Shown here piece by piece: positions 18,376 to 24,844 of a stretch of 64,000 bases of DNA (position 1 is its first letter; every line of letters begins with the position of its first letter). The notes under the pieces are model-generated. The model did not search any database, was not told where the DNA came from, and saw only the letters and a list, made by a program, of their open reading frames with translations. The translations under genes and the position numbers were made by a program. The DNA comes from Pseudoruegeria sp039972875 (GTDB lineage Bacteria; Pseudomonadota; Alphaproteobacteria; Rhodobacterales; Rhodobacteraceae), in NCBI GenBank assembly GCA_039972875.1, contig JBDWMA010000032.1:124001-188000 (forward strand), written 5' to 3'.

Positions 18376-19292
18376 CCAGCCTGTCCCCGGCAGCCACAGA
18401 CTCGCTTGAAAACTTTCTGGCCAGCCAACGCGCGCTTAAGGACATTGCTGATAATACGATCACGGCCTATCAAACGGATATTCTGGGGTACATGGCCTTT
18501 TTAGCCAATCATTCTGGTGGGGCATTTGGGTTAAGTCAGCTTAAAACAGTAACCCTCTCCGATATGCGCGCCTGGATGGCCCATGAACGCGGACGTGGCA
18601 CAGCCGCCCGATCCCGAGCTCGGTCGTTATCTGCAGTCAAAAGCTATTACCGTTGGCTCGCGGAACGCGAAGATTTTGACCCCACAGCCGTGCTCTCTGT
18701 GCGCTCCCCCAAATTCACCCGCAAAATCCCCCGCCCCTTGGCCGAAGATGCCGCGCGCGCGATGATTGATACTGTAGAGCTTCAATCAGATACGCCCTGG
18801 GTCGCGGCACGTGATTTGGCGGTGATTACGCTGATGTATGCGTGTGGGTTGCGGATATCGGAAGCACTTGGCCTAACCGGCGCGCATGCCCCATTGCCCG
18901 ATGTTCTTCGGATCAAAGGCAAAGGCGGCAAGGAACGTATCGTGCCGGTACTACCTGCCGCAAAAGACGCTGTACAAGGGTATTGCCACATCTGCCCATT
19001 TGATTTGACCAAAGACAAATCTCTGTTTCGCGGAAAACGCGGTGGCCCGCTGAACCCAAGATTACTGCAAAAAACGGTAGAGCGGGCGCGTCTGCAACTT
19101 GGCCTACCCGCGACGGCCACACCCCACGCCATGCGACACTCTTTTGCGACCCATTTGTTAAACGCTGGGGGGGATCTGCGCGCTATTCAAGAACTGTTGG
19201 GGCACGCATCCCTGTCGACCACTCAAGCCTATACAGCAGTCGAAACCGCGCGGTTGGTGGATGTCTATGAACGCGCCCACCCAAAGGCATAA
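18372..19292 (+). CDS. xerC: Tyrosine recombinase XerC
   Basis: XerC acts with XerD at dif to resolve chromosome dimers. The N-terminal SAM-like DNA-binding domain (about 10-105) is followed by the catalytic domain with Arg161, Lys184, His252, Arg255, His278 and the nucleophile Tyr287 (ATPHAMRHSF, LLGHASLSTTQAY). At 306 aa it is a normal Xer protein. Pairing with DUF484 favours XerC over XerD. It is not part of a mobile element; no attachment sites or phage genes adjoin it. Confidence 0.93.
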   Translation: MTSLSPAATDSLENFLASQRALKDIADNTITAYQTDILGYMAFLANHSGGAFGLSQLKTVTLSDMRAWMAHERGRGTAARSRARSLSAVKSYYRWLAEREDFDPTAVLSVRSPKFTRKIPRPLAEDAARAMIDTVELQSDTPWVAARDLAVITLMYACGLRISEALGLTGAHAPLPDVLRIKGKGGKERIVPVLPAAKDAVQGYCHICPFDLTKDKSLFRGKRGGPLNPRLLQKTVERARLQLGLPATATPHAMRHSFATHLLNAGGDLRAIQELLGHASLSTTQAYTAVETARLVDVYERAHPKA

Positions 19293-19330
19293 TCAGTTGC
19301 ATTCTGCCGCGCATTGTTTATGAACGCGCG

Positions 19331-20023
19331 ATGACAGCAAAATTACGTGCTCTTTCCGTCCATCTTTTGACCGCAACCGGCGCCGTATTTGCAATGCTCG
19401 CCATGCTTGCTGCCGTCGAAGAACGATGGAGCTTGATGTTTCTTTGGCTGGTGGTTGCATTTGCCGTTGATGGCATCGATGGGCCACTTGCCCGACGCTA
19501 CGATGTGAAAACCAATGCGCCACAATATGATGGTGTTTTGCTGGACTTGATTATTGATTACCTCACCTATGTCTTTATTCCAGCCTTTGCCCTGTTTAAA
19601 TCAGGGCTGTTGCCCGGTTGGGTCGGGTGGCTTTCAATCATTCTGATCACCTTTGCCAGCGTCATCTATTTTGCGGATACCCGAATGAAAACAAAGGATA
19701 ATTCCTTTGCGGGTTTTCCTGGGTGCTGGAACATGCTTATTCTGGTATTGTTTGCGATCAAGCCAGAGCCATGGGTCTGCATGATCACCGTCATTCTTTT
19801 GACCACGGCCATGTTTACCAACCTAAAGTTCATCCACCCGGTACGAACCAAACGGTGGCGCGTCATTTCATTGCCAATGGCATTGGCTTGGACATTTTTT
19901 GCGGGATGGGCCGCTTGGGTGCATTTCTCTCCGGAAAGTTGGGCGCATTGGGGGTTGGTGATCACCAGCGTGTATCTGATCTGCGCAGGCATCGCACAAC
20001 AGCTCCTGCCAGAGAAAGCCTGA
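19331..20023 (+). CDS. pcs: Phosphatidylcholine synthase
   Basis: Pcs condenses CDP-diacylglycerol with choline to give phosphatidylcholine in the inner membrane. The CDP-alcohol phosphotransferase motif is present as DGIDGPLARR followed by YDGVLLDLIIDYLTY, which supplies the catalytic aspartates in the Pcs-specific arrangement. About eight hydrophobic helices span the 230 aa. The choline needed could come from the ChoXWV importer at 42.9-45.8 kb. The gene is 38 bases after xerC. Confidence 0.9.
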   Translation: MTAKLRALSVHLLTATGAVFAMLAMLAAVEERWSLMFLWLVVAFAVDGIDGPLARRYDVKTNAPQYDGVLLDLIIDYLTYVFIPAFALFKSGLLPGWVGWLSIILITFASVIYFADTRMKTKDNSFAGFPGCWNMLILVLFAIKPEPWVCMITVILLTTAMFTNLKFIHPVRTKRWRVISLPMALAWTFFAGWAAWVHFSPESWAHWGLVITSVYLICAGIAQQLLPEKA

Positions 20024-20064
20024 TCAGAACATTCGCCTCAGTGGCTGTGATCTGTTGGGTTTAG

Positions 20065-20511
20065 TTAGATCAGTAATCCAGCGGCTTTCTCATGGCGCAA
20101 AAGCGCTACTTTTGTTTCAACGCCCCCTGCACCTGAAAAACCGGTAAGCCCTTTGGCCCCCATAACCCGATGGCACGGAATTAAAACTGGGATAGGATTG
20201 CCCCCACATGCACGTCCTATCGCCTGTGCTGGGGCCCCAATCCGTTTAGCAATATCGCCATAGGTCACAGTTTCACCAAACGGAATGGCCTGCATTTCAC
20301 GACAAACCATTTGTTGGAATTCAGAACCGTTAACTCTCAAAGGAAGGTCGAACACCTCAAGCGCCCCGTTGGAATAAGCACTGATCTGACGACATCCCTC
20401 TCGGAGCAAAGGGCTATCATCCTTGGTCTCTGATCGTTCCCACAACAAGCGGACAATCGCATCATCTTCCTCAACCAGACCTAAGGGGCCAAACTGAGTT
20501 TCAACAGACAT
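20065..20511 (-). CDS. ogt: Methylated-DNA--protein-cysteine methyltransferase
   Basis: This suicide protein removes alkyl groups from O6-alkylguanine in DNA. The active-site PCHRV is at 112-116 (Cys113), preceded by the helix-turn-helix region FGETVTYGDIAKRIG with the Arg finger (AIGRACGGNP). At 148 aa it is a short Ogt-type protein without an Ada domain. The start could also be three codons upstream (20520). It converges with pcs. Confidence 0.93.
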   Translation of the reverse strand: MSVETQFGPLGLVEEDDAIVRLLWERSETKDDSPLLREGCRQISAYSNGALEVFDLPLRVNGSEFQQMVCREMQAIPFGETVTYGDIAKRIGAPAQAIGRACGGNPIPVLIPCHRVMGAKGLTGFSGAGGVETKVALLRHEKAAGLLI

Positions 20512-20735
20512 AAAGCCCAAAGCCGCGACTCCATAATCGTACGGGTTCCAGATGAAGTGATACCCCTAAATAGGCCCCACCCTTTATCCCACAGTGCCGC
20601 AGACATCACTGAAGCACAAATCAAAATGTTGAAAACGAAAGCGAGGCGGAGCGTCTTCACTGTAGCAATGCACAACAAAAAAGCGCACTTCACGTCAACC
20701 AAGCCGCGATCCCTATGGTCGCGTACTCAATAAGA

Positions 20736-20763
20736 GGCAGTGGCTGGATCACCAACCACTGCC
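20736..20763 (-). terminator. Probable terminator of the carbonic anhydrase gene
   Basis: A perfect 8-base stem (GGCAGTGG / CCACTGCC) with a 12-base loop lies 14 bases after the minus-strand stop at 20777. On the minus strand it is followed by TCTTATT, a weak T-rich tail. Confidence 0.65.
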
Positions 20764-20776
20764 CCAATGATTATAC

Positions 20777-21640
20777 TTAACGGATTTCAGATAGTAGAGC
20801 TGGATTCACAACAAGGTTTCGAACACCGTGTGCGTGATCTTCGTCAAAGATGTTGCCCTGCAACCATGTATCGACAGAACTGATCGACAATTTTGCGACA
20901 TCTGGACGAACACTCCATGTGACTTGAAATTTGGAGCCTACCTCATTGTAGCCCGGCCCCGTCGTCGAGCCCGCGTACAGAATTGGAACTCCGGTGTCGG
21001 CAGGAATATGCAGCGCCTGATGTACACCGTTCATTTCCTTGGTTTCCGCTAATTCAACAAAATCCAACGCATGATCGTCGTTGACCAGAACAAATACTTG
21101 GGTTTCTACGCGTAGTTGCGGATTGTTGATCGCATCGCTCAGACAAGATCCTAATGTTGCACCAGGGGTGACTTGTGCCGTTGTGTGAACAAAGTGGACC
21201 TCAATCGTGTCGCCGGGTTCCAGATCTCCGTGCTCTGACGCACCAACTGCGTGGTCATAAGGCGCCAATTCCTCCGCGGTCAGCTCTCCGTCATATTTAT
21301 AACCAGTCCCAAACCCATGACCATCGCCATTACCTGCGTATGTTGTAAAGTTTCCACCTTTGTGCTCGGCGTTTTCATGAAAATGGATGTTGCATAAGTT
21401 CATGCTTTGATAAGCAGGGGCCGCTTCAAATGCGCGGTGATTTTCCCCTGACAGCTCATTTAGATCGCGCGGTGATTGCGGTCCAAACCCTGCCCCCTCA
21501 GTGCTAACTGCCAAAGCATGACGCTGTTCCGCGATGACATCGTCTGAAACCGGCCCATGACCTGCTGAATCCGCATATGCAGAAAGTCCAGCGAGAACCA
21601 CGGAAGTGACGCTAGCTGTTAACAAAAGCTTCTTTTTCAT
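20777..21640 (-). CDS. Secreted delta-class carbonic anhydrase
   Basis: The 287-aa product starts with a signal peptide (MKKKLLLTASVTSVVLAGLS, cleaved near AYA-DS), so it acts in the periplasm or outside. Residues 81-93 (NLCNIHFHENAEH) supply a His-x-His plus a third His. EVHFVHTTAQ (147-156), Cys83/Cys166 (possible disulfide) and TQVFVLVNDD match the order of landmarks in diatom delta carbonic anhydrases such as TWCA1, which coordinate zinc through three histidines. Family knowledge: the enzyme interconverts CO2 and bicarbonate; a bacterial periplasmic copy would supply bicarbonate or buffer pH. It is monocistronic, has a terminator, and diverges from a LytTR regulator. Which histidines bind metal here is inference. 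Confidence 0.85.
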   Translation of the reverse strand: MKKKLLLTASVTSVVLAGLSAYADSAGHGPVSDDVIAEQRHALAVSTEGAGFGPQSPRDLNELSGENHRAFEAAPAYQSMNLCNIHFHENAEHKGGNFTTYAGNGDGHGFGTGYKYDGELTAEELAPYDHAVGASEHGDLEPGDTIEVHFVHTTAQVTPGATLGSCLSDAINNPQLRVETQVFVLVNDDHALDFVELAETKEMNGVHQALHIPADTGVPILYAGSTTGPGYNEVGSKFQVTWSVRPDVAKLSISSVDTWLQGNIFDEDHAHGVRNLVVNPALLSEIR

Positions 21641-22193
21641 TTTAGTCCCTTAATCTTTTTAAAGTGCGGCAAAAATTACCAACGCTCTTTGAACATCCTG
21701 CCTTTGCAACAAGATTTTGTAAATTACGCCCAATCGCATGATGACGGTCACCGATAACTCTCATTTTTCAGGGGTTGAGGCTGAACAACCTGTCGATAAA
21801 AGCAGTGTCGAAGGTCGGAAATGATAGAACAAAAGGCCAGAAGGATTGGGCGTGGGCTGAAAATACATGGCTGGATGATCCCGTGAACACAGCAGTCACG
21901 AAAGGGAACCGAATGTCATGAAATGCAACAAAAGGACGTTTCATGACGCCAATGCATGAACTAACCGCGTCAAAACCGAGGAATATCCCGTTCCGGTAAA
22001 TTGCGTGGCATTGTTCAACCGCTTGAGTGTAGTATAAAGAGAGGGTGCCCAGGTCGCCCCATGATCCAAAGCATCTGCTGAATCTTTGCCGTCCGGAAAG
22101 TTTAGGGACCGCGTGACTATATAGTGAAATACCCTTGCCTCTGGCCTTGTTGTATCACATCAAAACGTTAAATTTGGAATTAGGTCTCTGGAC
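21641..22193. other. Long divergent intergenic region (delta-CA / LytTR)
   Basis: These 553 bases contain no convincing gene. The longest frame (a 48-codon one from a TTG near 21776) has no usable ribosome-binding site. No tRNA or terminator is recognisable. Promoters for the carbonic anhydrase (leftward) and the LytTR gene (rightward) must lie here. The length suggests either regulatory content or decayed sequence. Confidence 0.55.
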
Positions 22194-23165
22194 GTGAAGC
22201 AAGACATAGGACGACTCATTGCAAGCACACCCGAGGGAATTCCATATATCAACGAGACCGACACATATATTGAATGCGTCTCGATAATTGGAACAAAACT
22301 CTTTTTTAATTTAAAGCTCCTGCCGATATTTTTCCGGCAAATCGATATCTGGTTGTTCATCGTATCTTTCATTTTATTGATGGTCGTGCTTGATCCAACC
22401 GATGTTGTCGACATTGTGGGCTATTGGAAGACTGCAGAAGTCTGGTCCGTCGTGGCCATCCTATATGTCGGTTTCACGGTGGGGTTAGTGACGACGCTCT
22501 ATTTTGTGCTGAAAAACACCCGTATTAGAACAGTCATTCTACCCTTTGTAAGCTTGGCTGTTCTGAGTGCCCTAATTTCACTGGGTACACCGATTGAAAA
22601 GCTTTTCATCGGCGACCTTGGTACAAAAACCACGACAATCCCATTTCAAGACATCATGTTGTGCTTCATTGTCGAGCAAGTATTTTCAACACTTTATGTA
22701 TCAATGGGGTTTCCCCTTATGATGCAAAGGTTGGAACATTCCAATATCCAGATAACGCCCATAAAAATGCGGCCAACTGTGACCGAGTACGCCGAGGACA
22801 TCATTTCCTCATCGCTGCTTAGCGCCAAAACTAAAGATCACGATGTAAAACTCAGCAAAACCGCGTTGAAAGTTACAGACATTTGCGCGGCTTCGGCAGA
22901 AGAACATTACGTGCGGATTCAAACGGCAACCGATCAAGAGCTTATAAGGGAGCGATTTTCACAATTGATTTCAGAGCTACCCGCCGGAATCGGCTTTCAA
23001 ATCCACCGATCCCACTGGGTGGCTTTTGCAGCTGTCGAAAACATCCTACAGAATGGTGCTCAACACAGTGTCATTCTTAGAAATGGGGACAAGCTGCCAA
23101 TATCCAAAGCGCGAAAACGTGCCTTCAAGGAAGCTTTGTTGATCTATGAAGTACAAAACCGGTGA
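22194..23165 (+). CDS. Membrane-bound LytTR-family transcriptional regulator
   Basis: A 323-aa protein joining a membrane domain to a DNA-binding domain. Helices at about 51-66, 84-106, 113-131 and 154-172 are followed by a linker and a LytTR domain at about 225-317 (ICAASAEEHYVRIQT, IHRSHWVA, LPISKARKRAFKEAL). LytTR proteins bind direct repeats and control secreted or surface functions. The gene starts with GTG at 22194. A weakly hydrophobic N-terminus (1-45) precedes the first helix. It diverges from the delta carbonic anhydrase, which makes that gene an obvious, untested target. Base composition is AT-richer than the housekeeping genes nearby. Confidence 0.85.
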   Translation: MKQDIGRLIASTPEGIPYINETDTYIECVSIIGTKLFFNLKLLPIFFRQIDIWLFIVSFILLMVVLDPTDVVDIVGYWKTAEVWSVVAILYVGFTVGLVTTLYFVLKNTRIRTVILPFVSLAVLSALISLGTPIEKLFIGDLGTKTTTIPFQDIMLCFIVEQVFSTLYVSMGFPLMMQRLEHSNIQITPIKMRPTVTEYAEDIISSSLLSAKTKDHDVKLSKTALKVTDICAASAEEHYVRIQTATDQELIRERFSQLISELPAGIGFQIHRSHWVAFAAVENILQNGAQHSVILRNGDKLPISKARKRAFKEALLIYEVQNR

Positions 23166-23195
23166 CCCGCCTGTAAACTGAAAAACTCATCCTTT

Positions 23196-23227
23196 GAAAA
23201 CACCGGGCTTTGCTCAGAGGTGTTTTC
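23196..23227 (+). terminator. Hairpin after the LytTR gene
   Basis: A 9-base perfect stem (GAAAACACC / GGTGTTTTC) with a 14-base loop lies 31 bases after the stop. The right arm itself carries the T-run, so it probably acts as a Rho-independent terminator. Confidence 0.65.
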
Positions 23228-23346
23228 TCCTGCACCTCAAAATTTGCGCAAGTATAGCAAACAATTTTGCGCGCGGAACTTATAACAAATAAATCCGTAT
23301 TTAATGTTACAAATCAACGAGTTAACAATTCAGAAAAATAAAATGC

Positions 23347-23423
23347 TGGCGCTCCCTGAAGGATTCGAACCCTCGGCCTGCCGATTAGAAGTCGGCTGCT
23401 CTATCCAGCTGAGCTAAGGGAGC
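23347..23423 (-). tRNA. tRNA-Arg (anticodon TCT)
   Basis: Read on the minus strand the cloverleaf is complete: acceptor GCTCCCT/AGGGAGC, D-arm GCTCAGCTGGATAGAGC, and anticodon stem GCCGA/TCGGC with loop CTTCTAA (anticodon TCT, reading AGA). The T-arm is GAGGG-TTCGAAT-CCTTC. Discriminator G is followed by an encoded CCA (23347-23349). No second copy of its 3' end is seen nearby, so there is no sign that an element integrated here. Confidence 0.96.
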
Positions 23424-23514
23424 GCAGTACAAACATAACAGCCCCGTCATACTGACAAGTATAAGGGACTTCAAAGTGATTTTTTGAAACTTGCAAAAAT
23501 TCTGTATTTCAGGA

Positions 23515-24129
23515 TCAATATAACCCTGTATCACGCGCGATCATGGCTGCCTGAGTTCGGTTTCTTGCACCCAATTTTCCGCATAAAGTTTTAACGTGTA
23601 GTTTGATGGTCACCTCCTGAATGCTCAGTTCCAGTCCGATTTCCTTATTTGACAATCCACGACACAAACCACCTAACACTTGCATTTCGCGCTGACTAAG
23701 CTTTTGGTCAGCGGATGCCCCTGCGCCCTCATCATCCGATGTTAGAAACTCAACCGGAGCGAATTTTTCTCCGGAAGCCATAAATCGAGTCGCATTTATA
23801 AGAGAGCGCGCGGATAGGGTTTTAGGAATAAATCCAGCGGCCCCTTCATCAAGCGCCTCTTGCGCCACAGCACGCGTGGCAACCCCAGACATGAGCGCAA
23901 CGGGTGTGCCAGCCGCCAACTCAATTGTTTTGCGCATTCCTGATAGGCCGGACATGCCAGGCATGTTAAAATCCAGCAATATCAAATCAAAACGTTCCCC
24001 GGATTGGACTTTTTCAACCACTCCTTCGAGGTTTTGCGCTGTTGAAACTTCAATCTCAGCCTCGCTGCTCAAAAGCAACGACATCATATCAAGGACAAGG
24101 GCATGGTCATCTGCGATTAAAACGCGCAA
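23515..24129 (-). CDS. LuxR/NarL-type response regulator
   Basis: The 204-aa product has a receiver domain (1-120) with the acidic pocket Asp7/Asp8, phosphoacceptor Asp53 (LILLDFNMPGMSG) and the conserved Lys of FIPKTLS. A C-terminal LuxR helix-turn-helix follows (about 145-200, LSQREMQVLGGLCRGLSNKEIG). The frame is open to 24231, but the TTG at 24129 has GGAG seven bases upstream and starts exactly at the receiver domain (MRVLIADDHA), so I prefer it. It diverges from the PruR-like/hybrid-kinase operon at 24321 across 191 bases, and is the obvious output partner of that kinase. Confidence 0.88.
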   Translation of the reverse strand: MRVLIADDHALVLDMMSLLLSSEAEIEVSTAQNLEGVVEKVQSGERFDLILLDFNMPGMSGLSGMRKTIELAAGTPVALMSGVATRAVAQEALDEGAAGFIPKTLSARSLINATRFMASGEKFAPVEFLTSDDEGAGASADQKLSQREMQVLGGLCRGLSNKEIGLELSIQEVTIKLHVKTLCGKLGARNRTQAAMIARDTGLY

Positions 24130-24320
24130 ATCAGTACTCCGAAATTCATTTTTCTCTACATAGTTCCATGGAATTAATACACGTCTGCTTATAGGCTCAA
24201 TACACAATCGCACATTGATCAAACTATGCAAAAGAATAGCGTTCTATGCCAAAGAGTAACACAAGTATTTTTGGATTTGGGATAAAGAAGTTAAATTACG
24301 ACAATCCGTTGGGGGTATTT

Positions 24321-24833
24321 ATGAACTTTTCTTTTAGTGCCATGGCCGCAACCGCAGCTTTGATCATTTTCCCAACTGTAGGATTAACAAATGAAATCCA
24401 CACCCCAACTGGGCCCGTTGTTTTAACCATCAAGGGTAACATTTCAAAAACCAACGTTGGCGACGCCATGGAATTGGACTATTCTATGTTGTCCTCTTTG
24501 CCGTCGGTTTCCTTTGAAACATCGACAATCTGGACGGAAGGCGTATCGGAATTTACTGGCATTCCGCTGGCCGCACTTCTAGACTATGTTGACGCCGATG
24601 GCCACACAATCAAGGCCTATGCAATCAATGATTACGCCGTACAATTGCCCATCGAAGGTCTAACGGAATCCTATCCAATTGTCGCCTTTCAAAAAGACAA
24701 TGAAGAAATGACCGTTCGGTCTAAAGGGCCATTGTGGATTGTTTATCCATTCGATAGTTCTGCAGATCTTCAGACCGAAACGGTTTATGCACGAAGCATT
24801 TGGCAGTTGAACAAACTGGAGATCCTTGACTAA
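24321..24833 (+). CDS. Periplasmic sulfite-oxidase-fold (PruR-like) protein
   Basis: A 170-aa exported protein: signal peptide about 1-23 (MNFSFSAMAATAALIIFPTVG), then a domain resembling the molybdopterin-binding fold of sulfite oxidase (VVLTIKGNISKTN; EFTGIPLAALLDYV; GPLWIVYPFD at 136-145; WQLNKLEIL at the end). The whole protein contains no cysteine, so the molybdenum-ligating Cys of real sulfite oxidases is absent. Small proteins of this type include Agrobacterium PruR, a periplasmic pterin-binding sensor that acts on a membrane signalling protein. Here the gene directly precedes a hybrid kinase (11 bases), supporting a sensor role. That it binds a pterin is inference. The frame is open to 24246, but the ATG at 24321 begins the signal peptide. 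Confidence 0.75.
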   Translation: MNFSFSAMAATAALIIFPTVGLTNEIHTPTGPVVLTIKGNISKTNVGDAMELDYSMLSSLPSVSFETSTIWTEGVSEFTGIPLAALLDYVDADGHTIKAYAINDYAVQLPIEGLTESYPIVAFQKDNEEMTVRSKGPLWIVYPFDSSADLQTETVYARSIWQLNKLEILD

Positions 24834-24844
24834 AGGGGCAAACC

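Noticed and set aside
18372..19292. Tyrosine recombinase as evidence for an integron or phage
   Set aside because: It is coupled to a DUF484 gene, which is the chromosomal xerC context; length and catalytic residues fit XerC.
21776..21919. 48-codon frame from a TTG in the carbonic anhydrase/LytTR spacer
   Set aside because: The purine-rich stretch is too close to the start codon, and the translated sequence has no recognisable features.
23347..23423. tRNA-Arg as a possible attachment site of a genomic island
   Set aside because: No integrase lies next to it (XerC at 18.4 kb is the housekeeping enzyme) and no repeat of its 3' end was found in the flanks.
24321..24833. Reading the SUOX-fold protein as a molybdenum oxidoreductase
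   Set aside because: The protein has no cysteine, so the metal ligand of the sulfite oxidase family is missing; signalling context fits better.
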